A DNA stretch of 64,000 bases, from contig CP000699.1 in NCBI GenBank assembly GCA_000016765.1, positions 1 to 64,000 of the forward strand, in the 5' to 3' direction. Positions 8,760-17,361 of this stretch are shown in pieces (within the stretch, counting starts at the first letter, position 1; each line of letters begins with the position of its first letter). The notes beneath the pieces are model-generated. The model saw nothing but the letters and a program-made list of their open reading frames with translations, was not told where the DNA came from and did no database searches. The stretch is from Rhizorhabdus wittichii RW1. Lineage in GTDB: Bacteria; Pseudomonadota; Alphaproteobacteria; Sphingomonadales; Sphingomonadaceae. A program made the translations under genes and the position numbers.

Positions 8760-10554
8760 GAAGGCCTTCCTCGCGCTGACGGCGGGTGCGGCCTCGCTGG
8801 CCGCGGTCGCCGCGTTCGCGCAGGAATCGCTGCTGCCGCCCGGCTTCGGCAACCAGCCGCCGCCGGCCAATCGGCCGCAGCCGGCCGCCCCCGCGCCGGC
8901 CCAGCCGGCCGCCGGCCCGACGCAGGCGGCACCGGCCGCGCCCGGCGCGTCGGTTGCGCCCACGCTGACGCTCGACCCCGCCATCTTCGCGTCGGCCGAG
9001 CCCGATGCGCCGGTCGTCCCGGTCGAGGAGCTGCCGCCTTCGGCGCGCCGCTCGATCGACGCGGTCGGGCCGCTCGCGGGCTTCGGGCCCAATGCCTGGG
9101 GCATGGCCGACGGCCGCTTCCTTTCCGCGCTGATGCGGCGGCTGGACGTGCCGATCGCCTCGCGCTGGGCTTCGATCACGCTGCGCCGCGCGCTGCTGAC
9201 CCGGGTGGGTACGCCGGACAATGTCTCGGCGCCCGACTGGATCGCCGAACGGGCCTGGCTGCTGCTCCGGATGGGCGAGGCGGACGGCGCGCGGATGCTG
9301 ATCGAGGGCGTCGACGTCGATCGCTTCAACGCCAAGCTCTACACCGTCGCGGGGCAGAGCGCGCTCGCCGGCGCCGACGCGGCGGGGCTCTGCGCGCTGG
9401 CCGACGGCGGCGCGATCCGCAGCCGCGAGGCGGTCTGGCCGATGGCGCGGGCGATCTGCGCGGCGCTGTCGGGCGACACCGCGATCGCCGACGTGCTGAT
9501 GGACCAGGCGCGCCGCCGGACCAGCAATCCGCAGGGCATCGACGTCCAGCTCGCCGAACGGATGATGGGCGTCAACGGCGCCGGCCGGCGCAGCATCAGC
9601 GTCGAATGGACCGGGGTCAACCAGCTCACCGCCTGGCGCTTCGGCATGGCGAGCGCGCTCGGCCTGACCATCCCGGCCGATCTCTACCGCACGGTCGGCC
9701 CGCAGGTGGTGGCGTGGAGCGCGCGGGCGCCGATGATCCCGCCGGCCGAGCGGCTCGATGCGGCGATGACGGCGGCGCGGCTCGGCGTCTTCTCCAATTC
9801 GGCGCTGGTCGACCTCTACGCGCAGGCCGCCGACGAGAGCGGCGACTTCTCCAGCGACACCCCGGCCGGCCGGCTGCGCCTCTGCTATGCGGGCGACGAT
9901 GCCGGCGCGCGCCTCTCGGCGATGCGGGGCTTCTGGAGCGGCGAAGGGCAGGGCGACGGCAAGCAGGTCGACCGCTATGCCGGGCTGATCCTGACGGCCC
10001 GCGCGGCGGCGCGCATCGCGCCCGACAGCGATCATGTCTCCGACGCGGCCGGCCTGATCGGGTCGATGATGTCGGCCGGGCTCGACCGCAAGGCGGCGGC
10101 CTGGGCGCCGATCGTCTCCGGCATGTCGGCGGGCAAGGGCGACGACGCCTGGGCGATCCTCGCGGTCGGCACGCCGCGCGCCGTCGTCGACGTCTCGGCC
10201 GACCGGCTGTCGGCGGTCGCCGACCGCTGGAGCGCGGAGAACCCGCAGAAGCTGCGCCTGCTGCTCGCCGCGCTCGCCGGGCTCGACCGGTTGCAGACCG
10301 AGGAGCAGATGCGCCTGCTGCAGGAATATCAGGTCGGGTTCGACAATCGCAGCAACTGGGGCCGGCTGCTGCTGCAGGCCGCCGACCGCAAGGAGCCGGC
10401 GACGGTGGCGCTGCTGGTCGCGGTCGGGATGCAGAAGACCGGCTGGAGCGGCCTGTCCTCGGCGATGTTCGCGACGATGATCCGCGCGCTGCACGACGTC
10501 GGTCTCGACGGCGAGGCGCGGATGATCGCGGCCGAGGCGATGACCCGCTTGTAA
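8740..10554 (+). CDS. exported protein of unknown function
   Basis: A 604-residue protein with an N-terminal signal peptide (MKPRPSKKAFLALTAGAA, cleavage likely after AFA near residue 27) and then a Pro/Ala-rich linker to about residue 75. The remainder is Ala/Leu-rich and predicted mostly helical, reminiscent of TPR-like or alpha-solenoid proteins, but no repeat consensus or catalytic motif is clear. It is probably periplasmic. It overlaps the 45-residue membrane protein gene upstream and is followed by a repeat and xerD. I do not recognise the family. Confidence 0.7.
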   Translation: MKPRPSKKAFLALTAGAASLAAVAAFAQESLLPPGFGNQPPPANRPQPAAPAPAQPAAGPTQAAPAAPGASVAPTLTLDPAIFASAEPDAPVVPVEELPPSARRSIDAVGPLAGFGPNAWGMADGRFLSALMRRLDVPIASRWASITLRRALLTRVGTPDNVSAPDWIAERAWLLLRMGEADGARMLIEGVDVDRFNAKLYTVAGQSALAGADAAGLCALADGGAIRSREAVWPMARAICAALSGDTAIADVLMDQARRRTSNPQGIDVQLAERMMGVNGAGRRSISVEWTGVNQLTAWRFGMASALGLTIPADLYRTVGPQVVAWSARAPMIPPAERLDAAMTAARLGVFSNSALVDLYAQAADESGDFSSDTPAGRLRLCYAGDDAGARLSAMRGFWSGEGQGDGKQVDRYAGLILTARAAARIAPDSDHVSDAAGLIGSMMSAGLDRKAAAWAPIVSGMSAGKGDDAWAILAVGTPRAVVDVSADRLSAVADRWSAENPQKLRLLLAALAGLDRLQTEEQMRLLQEYQVGFDNRSNWGRLLLQAADRKEPATVALLVAVGMQKTGWSGLSSAMFATMIRALHDVGLDGEARMIAAEAMTRL

Positions 10555-10569
10555 TGGCGAGGCTCCTTC

Positions 10570-10705
10570 AATTCCTCCCCATCGCATCGCGATGGGGAGG
10601 GGGACCGCTCGAAGAGCGGTGGAGGGGTCGTCCGACGCTGGCTCTCGCAGGCCCCTCCACCATCCTATGGATGGTCCCCCTCCCCGGCTTCGCCAGGGAG
10701 GAATT
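10570..10705. repeat. large imperfect palindromic repeat that supplies the xerD ribosome-binding site
   Basis: The element begins with AATTCCTCCC and ends with the exact inverse GGGAGGAATT. Inside, GGGGACC / GGTGGAGGGG on the left mirrors CCCCTCCACC / GGTCCCCC on the right, with smaller hairpins such as ATCGCATCGCGAT. It looks like a non-autonomous palindromic repeat. Its right terminus GGGAGGA, at 10696-10702, is the ribosome-binding site of xerD. Confidence 0.8.
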
Positions 10706-10708
10706 AAG

Positions 10709-11614
10709 GTGAAGGATTCCGAGGCGATCGCGCAGTTCCTGGAGATGCTCGCGGCCGAGGGCGGCGCGGCGCGGAACACGTTGCTCGCTTATGGATCGGA
10801 CCTGCGCGGCGCGTCGGAGCTGCTCGGCGGCGGCCTGGTCGGCGCCGACACGGCCGGGCTCCAGACGCTCGGCGGCGAGTGGATGGCGCTCAGCCGGACC
10901 AGCGTCGCGCGCAAGGCGTCGGTGCTGCGCCGCTTCTTCGCCTTCCTGGAGGAGGAGGGCATCCGCCGCGACGACCCGTCCGACGCGCTGCCGCGCCCGG
11001 CGGTGCAGCGCGCTCTGCCGCGCACCCTGTCGCATGGCGATATCGAGCGGCTGTTCGACACGCTGGAGGAGCGGCGGCGCGATCGCCATGCCGATCCGCT
11101 GACGTTGCGGCTGATCGCGCTGGTCGAGCTGCTCTACGGATCGGGGCTGCGCGCGACCGAGCTGGTCTCGCTGCCGCGCCACGCGCTGCGGGGCGACCGG
11201 CCGTTCCTGATCCTGCGCGGCAAGGGCGGGCGCGAGCGGCTGGTGCCGATCTCCGACCGGGCGCGGATGGCCGTGGCCGAATGGGGCGCCCATGTCCCTA
11301 CCGACCAGCCCTGGCTGTTCCCCTCGGGCCACGGCCATCTCAGCCGGGTCCGCCTGTTCCAGCTCGTCCGCGAGCTGGCCGCCGAGGCGGGCATCCCGCC
11401 GCAGCGGATCAGCCCGCACGTGCTGCGCCACGCCTTCGCCACCCATCTGCTCGAAGGCGGCGCGGACCTCCGCGCGCTCCAGACGATGCTCGGCCACGCC
11501 GATATCGCCACCACCCAGATCTATACCCATGTCAACAGCGCCCATCTGGTCGAGCTGGTCAATGCGCGCCACCCGCTGATGGACGCGGCGCGGCGCAGGC
11601 CGCAAGACGGCTGA
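10709..11614 (+). CDS. xerD: tyrosine recombinase XerD/XerC
   Basis: A site-specific recombinase that resolves chromosome dimers at dif with its Xer partner. The 301-residue protein has an N-terminal SAM-like DNA-binding domain and a C-terminal catalytic domain with the full set: Arg in GSGLRATEL near residue 147, HVLRHAF near residue 237, LGHADI near 260 and the nucleophilic Tyr in TQIYTHV near 272. The start is GTG 10709, with GGGAGGA six bases upstream, provided by the end of the adjacent repeat. Length and motifs fit XerD slightly better than XerC, but this cannot be settled alone. Confidence 0.92.
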   Translation: MKDSEAIAQFLEMLAAEGGAARNTLLAYGSDLRGASELLGGGLVGADTAGLQTLGGEWMALSRTSVARKASVLRRFFAFLEEEGIRRDDPSDALPRPAVQRALPRTLSHGDIERLFDTLEERRRDRHADPLTLRLIALVELLYGSGLRATELVSLPRHALRGDRPFLILRGKGGRERLVPISDRARMAVAEWGAHVPTDQPWLFPSGHGHLSRVRLFQLVRELAAEAGIPPQRISPHVLRHAFATHLLEGGADLRALQTMLGHADIATTQIYTHVNSAHLVELVNARHPLMDAARRRPQDG

Positions 11615-11705
11615 CCCCTCCGCGCAGGACCGGCCACGCCCCCTTGTCCGTCGCGGTCCGCTGCCATAGTCGATGGTCGCGACGACAATGGGGCGAGGGC
11701 AGGGG

Positions 11706-13289
11706 ATGGCGGCGGACGGCGGGATCGATGTGCGGCGCGACCGGCTGGTCATCTTCGCGTCGACGCTGGGCACCGCGTTCGAATGGTATGACTTCTTCGT
11801 CTACGGAACGCTCGCCACGATCGTCGCCGGCCATTTCTTCCCGTCCGACAATCCGGCCGTCAGCTTCCTGATCTTCCTCGGCAGCTTCGGCGTCGGCTTC
11901 GGCATGCGGCCCCTCGGCGCGATCCTGTTCGGAGTGCTCGGCGACCGGCTGGGCCGCAAATACACCTTCCTCGTCACCATCACGCTGATGGGCGTGGCCA
12001 CCGCCGCGGTCGGACTGCTGCCGACCTATGCGACGATCGGCGTCGCGGCGCCGATCCTGCTCGTCTTCTGCCGCATCCTCCAGGGGCTGGCGCTCGGCGG
12101 CGAATATGGCGGGGCGGCGGTCTATGTCGCCGAACATGCGCCGCGCAACCGGCGCGGCTTCTATACCAGCTTCATCCAGTCGGGGGTCAGCGCCGGCTTC
12201 ATGCTCAGCCTGTCGGTGGTGCTGCTGTCGAACCAGTTCGTCGACAAGGAGGCGTTCGCCGCCTGGGGCTGGCGCATTCCCTTCCTCTTCTCGCTGGTGC
12301 TGCTCGGCATCTCGCTCTGGGTGCGGCTCAAGCTCAGCGAAAGCCCGGTCTTCACGGCGATGAAGGAGAAGGGCGAGGTCGCCCGCAACCCGTTGCGCGA
12401 AAGCTTCGACAGCTGGGCCAAGGTCCGCCGCATCCTGCTCGCGCTGTTCGGCCTGTCGGCGGGGCTGACGGTGATCTGGTATGTCGGCCAGTTCCAGTCG
12501 CTCTATTTCCTCCAGAACAGTCTGCGGGTCGACGACATGGTCGCGCGCGTGCTGGTCGGCGCGGCGGCGTTCGGGGCGGTGTTCGGCTTCATCCTGTTCG
12601 GCTGGCTGTCGGACCGGATCGGCCGCCGCCGGCTGATCCTGACCGGCTATGTGCTGACGCTGGTCTTCCTCTTCCCGCTGTTCCACTGGATCGCGGCCGC
12701 CGCCAATCCCGGCCTCGCCGCCGCGATGGAGCGCGCGCCGGTGGTCGTGACGGGCAGCGACTGCCGCTACGATCCCTTCGCCTCGCGGCAGGAGACCGCC
12801 TGCGGCAAGGTCCTCGACGCGCTGTCGAAGAAGGGCGTCGCCTACACCAAGGTCGACGGCGTCCCCGGCACGCCGCCCGCCGTCACGATCGGCGGCGCGC
12901 CGGTCGATGCGAGCGACGCCGAGAGCCTCGAGGCCGGGCTCGCCGCCGCCGGCTACGACCTCGCCAAGGTCACCCCCTCGCTCGGCGATTCGGCGAAGAT
13001 CTTCGTCTATCTGCTGATCCTCGGCTTCTTCTCGGGGATGACCTACGGGCCGTCGGCGGCGGTGATGGTGGAGCTGTTCCCGGCGCGGGTGCGCTACACC
13101 TCGCTGTCGGTGCCCTATCATATCGGCACCGGCTATTTCGGCGGCTTCCTGCCCTTCATCAGCCAATATATCGTCGCCCGCACCGGCGATCCCTTCGCCG
13201 GTTTCTGGTACACGTTCATCGTCGCGGGCGTAGCGTTCCTGATCGCGCTGGTCTGGTTGCCCGAGACGGCGGGAAAGGAACTGGAATAG
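11706..13289 (+). CDS. MHS-family MFS transporter with an extra soluble loop
   Basis: A 12-helix major facilitator of the metabolite:H+ symporter type (ProP/ShiA/KgtP-like). The N-terminal signature is clear: FEWYDFFVYGT in helix 1 and GDRLGRKYTF in the loop between helices 2 and 3, and again GWLSDRIGRR in the second half. An insertion of about 90 residues, residues 341-431, sits between late helices. It is hydrophilic and contains two cysteines (SDCRYD and TACGKV), so it is probably a periplasmic loop. The substrate is unknown. I chose ATG 11706 after GAGGGCAGGGG. ATG 11673 lacks a ribosome-binding site. Confidence 0.88.
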   Translation: MAADGGIDVRRDRLVIFASTLGTAFEWYDFFVYGTLATIVAGHFFPSDNPAVSFLIFLGSFGVGFGMRPLGAILFGVLGDRLGRKYTFLVTITLMGVATAAVGLLPTYATIGVAAPILLVFCRILQGLALGGEYGGAAVYVAEHAPRNRRGFYTSFIQSGVSAGFMLSLSVVLLSNQFVDKEAFAAWGWRIPFLFSLVLLGISLWVRLKLSESPVFTAMKEKGEVARNPLRESFDSWAKVRRILLALFGLSAGLTVIWYVGQFQSLYFLQNSLRVDDMVARVLVGAAAFGAVFGFILFGWLSDRIGRRRLILTGYVLTLVFLFPLFHWIAAAANPGLAAAMERAPVVVTGSDCRYDPFASRQETACGKVLDALSKKGVAYTKVDGVPGTPPAVTIGGAPVDASDAESLEAGLAAAGYDLAKVTPSLGDSAKIFVYLLILGFFSGMTYGPSAAVMVELFPARVRYTSLSVPYHIGTGYFGGFLPFISQYIVARTGDPFAGFWYTFIVAGVAFLIALVWLPETAGKELE

Positions 13290-13294
13290 CGCGG

Positions 13295-13315
13295 CCGGGG
13301 CGGCTATCGCCCCGG
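13295..13315 (+). promoter_or_regulatory. GC hairpin overlapping the alr ribosome-binding site
   Basis: CCGGGGCG at 13295-13302 pairs with CGCCCCGG at 13308-13315 across a five-base loop. The right arm takes up the first bases of the only Shine-Dalgarno-like GGAGG, which touches the GTG start of alr. It may end transcription of the transporter gene or limit alr translation. There is no T-tract. Confidence 0.4.
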
Positions 13316-13317
13316 AG

Positions 13318-14364
13318 GTGACGCAAGAGTTCCTCCCCCTCCGCCTCGATCTCGATCCGCAGGCCCTCGTGGCCAACTGGCGCTGGCTCGGCGAGCGGGC
13401 GGCGGCGCCTGCCGGGGCGGCGATCAAGGCCGACGCCTATGGGCTCGGCGCGGTCGAGGTGTCGCGCCGGCTCGCCGACGCCGGGTGCCGCGACTTCTTC
13501 GTCGCGACCTGGGCGGAGACCGAGGCGCTCGGCTCGCTGCCGTTCGGCGCCGGCCTGTCGGTGCTCCACGGCCTGCGCGAGGAGGACCTCGCGGCGGCGC
13601 TCGCCTCGCGCGCCCGGCCGGTGCTCAACAGCCCGGCGATGGTCGCGCGCTGGAAAGCGGCGGCGCCGGGACGGCCGTGCGACGTGATGATCGACACCGG
13701 CATGAACCGGCTCGGCCTCACCGTCGAGGAAGCTTGTTCGGGCCTGCTCGACGGGCTGGAGATCGACCTGCTGCTCAGCCATCTCGCCTGCGCCGACGAG
13801 CCCGACAGCCCGATGAACGAGCGCCAGCGCGCGCGCTTCGTCGATCTGCGCGGGCGGGTGGCGGCGAAGCGCCATAGCCTCGCCAATTCGGCGGGCGCCT
13901 GCCTGGGCCCCGCTTACGGCTTCGACCTGATCCGCCCCGGCATCGCGCTCTATGGCGGCATCCCCCGGCCCGAGGCGCGGGGCCATATCGTCCGCGTCGT
14001 CCGGATCGAGGCGCAGGTGCTCCAGGTCCGCGACGTGCCGGCCGGCGACACGATCGGCTATGGCGCGACCTTCACGGCGGAGCGGCCGATGCGCGTCGCG
14101 ATCCTCAACCTCGGCTATGCGGACGGCTATCTCCGCGCCTTCGCCGGGAATGGCGCGGCGCTGGTGAACGGGCGGCGCTGCCCGCTCGCCGGGCGCGTGT
14201 CGATGGACCTGATCGCGGTCGATCTCACCGGGGCCGATGCCGCCGAGGGCGACTGGCTGGAGATCGACTATGCGCTCGAAAGCGCCGCCGATCGGACCGG
14301 ACTTTCGCAATATGAGTTGCTGACCGGGCTGGGCAGTCGCTATCAGCGGCGGTGGAAAGAGTAG
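13318..14364 (+). CDS. alr: alanine racemase
   Basis: Alr is a PLP enzyme that interconverts L- and D-alanine for peptidoglycan. The PLP lysine lies in AIKADAYGLG (Lys about 37), and the catalytic tyrosine in IGYGATF (about residue 248), followed by NLGYADGY. At 348 residues it is a little shorter than usual. The start is GTG 13318, because the first family motif (LRLDLDPQAL) begins only eight residues in, leaving no later start. The spacing to GGAGG is essentially zero and the ribosome-binding site sits in a hairpin, which is odd. mlaE follows after one base. Confidence 0.93.
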   Translation: MTQEFLPLRLDLDPQALVANWRWLGERAAAPAGAAIKADAYGLGAVEVSRRLADAGCRDFFVATWAETEALGSLPFGAGLSVLHGLREEDLAAALASRARPVLNSPAMVARWKAAAPGRPCDVMIDTGMNRLGLTVEEACSGLLDGLEIDLLLSHLACADEPDSPMNERQRARFVDLRGRVAAKRHSLANSAGACLGPAYGFDLIRPGIALYGGIPRPEARGHIVRVVRIEAQVLQVRDVPAGDTIGYGATFTAERPMRVAILNLGYADGYLRAFAGNGAALVNGRRCPLAGRVSMDLIAVDLTGADAAEGDWLEIDYALESAADRTGLSQYELLTGLGSRYQRRWKE

Positions 14365-14365
14365 G

Positions 14366-15160
14366 ATGTCCGCGACTTTGCAGCCTGTTATCGGATTTTT
14401 CGGCTCGATCGGCCGGCTTTTCATCGCGGCGCTCGCCGCCATCGGCAGGGTGACGGTGTTCGCCGCGACGACGATCTCGCGCGCGGTCCGCCCGCCTTAT
14501 TATCCGTCGCGGCTGTTCGAGCAGCTGATGCAGATCGGCTGGTTCTCGCTGCCGGTCGTCGGCATGACCGCGATCTTCTCGGGCGCGGCGCTGGCGCAGC
14601 AGACCTTCACCGCCGGCTCGCGCTTCAACGCCACCTCGACCGTGCCGGCGATCGTCGTGCTCGGCATCGTCCGCGAGCTGGGGCCGGTGCTGGTCGGGCT
14701 GATGGTCGCGGGCCGCGTCTCCTCGGCGATGGCGGCCGAGCTCGGCACGATGCGCGTGACCGAGCAGCTCGACGCGCTGACCACGCTGCGCACCGATCCC
14801 TATCGCTACCTGATCGCGCCGCGCCTGTTCGCGGCGCTGATCGCGATCCCGCTGATGGTGCTCGTCGCCAATGCGATCGGCATCTTCGGCGGCTATTTCG
14901 TCGCGGTCTACAAGCTCGGCTTCAACGCGGTCGGCTATCTCGACACCACCCGCCAGTTCCTGACCGCGACCGACCTGCAGATGGCATTGGTCAAGTCGGC
15001 CTTCTTCGGCTTCTTCATCGCGCTGATGGGCTGCTATCACGGCTTCCGCGCGCAGGGCGGCGCCGCCGGCGTCGGCCGCGCCACCACCGACGCGGTCGTC
15101 TCCGCCTTCATCCTGATCCTGTTGTCGAACATGATCATCACCCTGATGGCGTTCGGCTGA
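14366..15160 (+). CDS. mlaE: MlaE-type ABC transporter permease
   Basis: Inner-membrane permease of the MlaFEDB-type system that moves phospholipids between the inner and outer membranes. The 264-residue protein has five to six hydrophobic segments and the family-typical stretches VRELGPVLVGLMVAGR and AELGTMRVTEQLDAL, which define the MlaE/TTG2B family. The stop overlaps the ATG of mlaF by one base. The substrate-binding MlaD and the MlaB subunit are not in this window, so the operon here is only the membrane and ATPase core. Confidence 0.93.
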   Translation: MSATLQPVIGFFGSIGRLFIAALAAIGRVTVFAATTISRAVRPPYYPSRLFEQLMQIGWFSLPVVGMTAIFSGAALAQQTFTAGSRFNATSTVPAIVVLGIVRELGPVLVGLMVAGRVSSAMAAELGTMRVTEQLDALTTLRTDPYRYLIAPRLFAALIAIPLMVLVANAIGIFGGYFVAVYKLGFNAVGYLDTTRQFLTATDLQMALVKSAFFGFFIALMGCYHGFRAQGGAAGVGRATTDAVVSAFILILLSNMIITLMAFG

Positions 15161-15918
15161 TGGCGGACAACCACAAGATCGTGCTGGAGGGCGTCCGCAA
15201 GGCGTTCGGCGGCAACGCGGTCCTCGACGGCGTCGACCTCGCGATCGAGCGCGGCGAATCGCTGGTCATCATCGGCCAGTCGGGCAGCGGCAAGTCGGTC
15301 ATGCTCAAATGCATCCTCGGCCTGATCCGGCCCGATCGCGGCGCGATCCGCGTCGACGGGGAGGACCTGATGGCGATGTCGGCGCGCGAGCTGGAAACCG
15401 CGCGCGCCAAGTTCGGCATGTTGTTCCAGGGCTCGGCGCTGTTCGATTCGCTGCCGATCTGGCGCAACGTCACCTTCGCGCTGACCCAGGGGCGGATGCG
15501 CGATGCCGCGAAGATGCGGAAGATCGCCGCCGAGAATCTCGAACGGGTCGGCCTCGGCTCCCAGGTGCTCGACCTGCGGCCGAGCGAGCTGTCGGGCGGC
15601 ATGCAGAAGCGCGTCGCGCTCGCCCGCGCGATCGCGCCCCGGCCGGAGATCATCTTCTTCGACGAGCCGACCACCGGCCTCGACCCGATCCGCGCCGACG
15701 TGATCAACGACCTGATCGTCGAATTGGTCGAGGAACTGGGCGTCACCGCGCTGACCATCACCCACGACATGGCCTCGGCGCGCAAGATCGCCCACCGGGT
15801 CGCCATGCTCTACCAGGGGCGGATCGTCTGGAGCGGCCCGCGTGACCGGCTGTACGACAGCGGCAACCCTTATGTGGATCAGTTCGTTCAGGGACGTGCC
15901 GAAGGGCCGATCCAATAA
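15160..15918 (+). CDS. mlaF: MlaF-type ABC transporter ATP-binding protein
   Basis: A 252-residue ATPase with Walker A GQSGSGKS near residue 43, the ABC signature LSGGMQKR and Walker B IIFFDEPTTGLDP, followed by the switch His in THDM. The signature with Met-Gln-Lys-Arg is typical of the MlaF/TTG2A group. It powers the MlaE permease encoded immediately upstream (one-base overlap) in lipid transport between the membranes. Confidence 0.94.
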   Translation: MADNHKIVLEGVRKAFGGNAVLDGVDLAIERGESLVIIGQSGSGKSVMLKCILGLIRPDRGAIRVDGEDLMAMSARELETARAKFGMLFQGSALFDSLPIWRNVTFALTQGRMRDAAKMRKIAAENLERVGLGSQVLDLRPSELSGGMQKRVALARAIAPRPEIIFFDEPTTGLDPIRADVINDLIVELVEELGVTALTITHDMASARKIAHRVAMLYQGRIVWSGPRDRLYDSGNPYVDQFVQGRAEGPIQ

Positions 15919-16022
15919 TCCATTGTTCGACGTTTTCGATAACTGAAACCGTTCTTTCTGATTGGATCGATCAGTCGCGCTTCGGCAGAAGGCGGCCACC
16001 CCATTCAGAGAAAGGACGATCG

Positions 16023-16577
16023 ATGATCGGACGTACGGTTCCCAACGTGACCCTGAAGACCCGCGTGCGCGACGAGAGCGTGGGCGGCCCCAATCCCTTC
16101 CGCTGGCAGGACGTCCACACCGGCGAGCTGTTCGCGGGCCGCCGCGTCGTCGTGTTCGCGCTGCCGGGCGCCTTCACCCCGACCTGTTCGACCGAGCAGT
16201 GCCCGGCCTATGAGCGCAGCTATGACGAGCTCCGCGCGCGGGGCGCCGACGAGGTCTATTGCCTGTCGGTCAACGACGCCTTCGTCATGTACCAGTGGGC
16301 GAAGCAGCTCGGCGTCGAGAAGACCAGGATGCTCCCCGACGGATCGGGCGACTTCACCCGCCGCATGGGCATGCTGATCAACAAGGACCATCTCGGCTTC
16401 GGCGACCGTTCGTGGCGCTATGCGATGGTGGTCGACGACGGCCGGATCACCGGCTGGTTCGAGGAGCCCGGCATCAACGATGTCGGCGCCGACGACGACC
16501 CCTATGGCGAAAGCGCCCCCGACAAGGTGCTGGCCTGGCTGCACGAAAACCCGGTGCGCGAGCCGGCCGAGGCTTGA
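16023..16577 (+). CDS. Prx5-type peroxiredoxin
   Basis: A 184-residue thiol peroxidase of the AhpC/TSA superfamily, Prx5 subgroup, which reduces H2O2 and organic peroxides. The active-site motif PGAFTPTC places the peroxidatic cysteine at residue 55, with a second cysteine at 60. No glutaredoxin domain is fused. The ATG is preceded by GAGAAAGGA. The 104-base upstream gap should hold its promoter. The reductant cannot be told from sequence. Confidence 0.92.
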   Translation: MIGRTVPNVTLKTRVRDESVGGPNPFRWQDVHTGELFAGRRVVVFALPGAFTPTCSTEQCPAYERSYDELRARGADEVYCLSVNDAFVMYQWAKQLGVEKTRMLPDGSGDFTRRMGMLINKDHLGFGDRSWRYAMVVDDGRITGWFEEPGINDVGADDDPYGESAPDKVLAWLHENPVREPAEA

Positions 16578-16586
16578 TCTTCTTCT

Positions 16587-16616
16587 ACGTCACCCCAGCG
16601 AAGGCTGGGGTGACGT
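16587..16616. terminator. single-hairpin repeat between convergent genes
   Basis: A perfect 13-bp stem (ACGTCACCCCAGC, loop GAAG, then the complement) lies between the peroxiredoxin gene and the convergent GST gene. It has the same GTCA-hairpin design as the paired repeats but only one arm. It may act as a bidirectional terminator, although there is no T-run. Confidence 0.55.
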
Positions 16617-16634
16617 GATCAAAGGGAGAGGGGC

Positions 16635-17213
16635 CTAGATCCCCAGCGCCTCTTCCACCCGCCCGATCCAGCGTCGCACCGCCGGATAGTCGCCCAGCTC
16701 GAACCCGCCCTCGTCCGCCACCCGCGTATAGGCGACCAGCGCGATGTCGGCGAGGCTGAGCGCGTCGCCGACCAGGAAGGTCCGCCCGGTCAGTTGCTCG
16801 TCGAGCAGCTTGAGCGCGCCCTTGCCGCGCTCGACCACGCGGGGCTCCAGATCGGCCACCGCCTTGCCCAGATAATGGACCTGGAAGCGCGCCACCGCGA
16901 CATAGGGCTCGTGGCTATATTGCTCCCAGAACAGCCATTCGAGCATCTTCGCCCGCTGATGGGCGTCGGCGGGGATCAGCGCCGATCCTTCGGCGAGGCT
17001 CAGGATGATCGCGTTCGACTGGGCGAGGGTGCGGCCGTCGTCATAGCGGACCAGCGGCACCTGTCCCGCCGGGTTCATCGCCAGGAAATCGGGCGTTCGC
17101 GTCGCTCCGTCGAGCACGCTCGTCTCGATCCACTCATGGCGAATCCCCAGCAGGTCGGCCGTCCATTTGACCTTCAGGCAGTTGCCGGAAATCGAATCGC
17201 CATAGACCCGCAT
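16635..17213 (-). CDS. glutathione S-transferase family protein
   Basis: A 192-residue two-domain GST. The N-terminal thioredoxin-like part begins MRVYGDSISGNCLKVKW and contains the cis-proline region NPAGQVPLV and the glutathione gamma-Glu contact QSNAI. The C-terminal domain is all-helical with the conserved N-cap motif SLADIAL. I chose ATG 17213 because the fold begins directly there. The frame extends further upstream but without any family similarity. Substrate unknown, and the gene is alone on this strand. Confidence 0.87.
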   Translation of the reverse strand: MRVYGDSISGNCLKVKWTADLLGIRHEWIETSVLDGATRTPDFLAMNPAGQVPLVRYDDGRTLAQSNAIILSLAEGSALIPADAHQRAKMLEWLFWEQYSHEPYVAVARFQVHYLGKAVADLEPRVVERGKGALKLLDEQLTGRTFLVGDALSLADIALVAYTRVADEGGFELGDYPAVRRWIGRVEEALGI

Positions 17214-17361
17214 CGAACCTATCCCCTGAAAAGCGTCGAAAATCCCGTAGCACCGTGCCGTTGCCGTCCGGAAACAAAGCTGACGGCCATTATCATAAAG
17301 CAGGCTTATCGACCTGCGATCGCACGACCTTTCCGCTGCACCTGCGAAACGGGTCAGGTCG

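Noticed and set aside
10570-10705. Insertion sequence upstream of xerD
   Set aside because: Inverted ends are present but no transposase frame is inside, so it is recorded as a repeat only.
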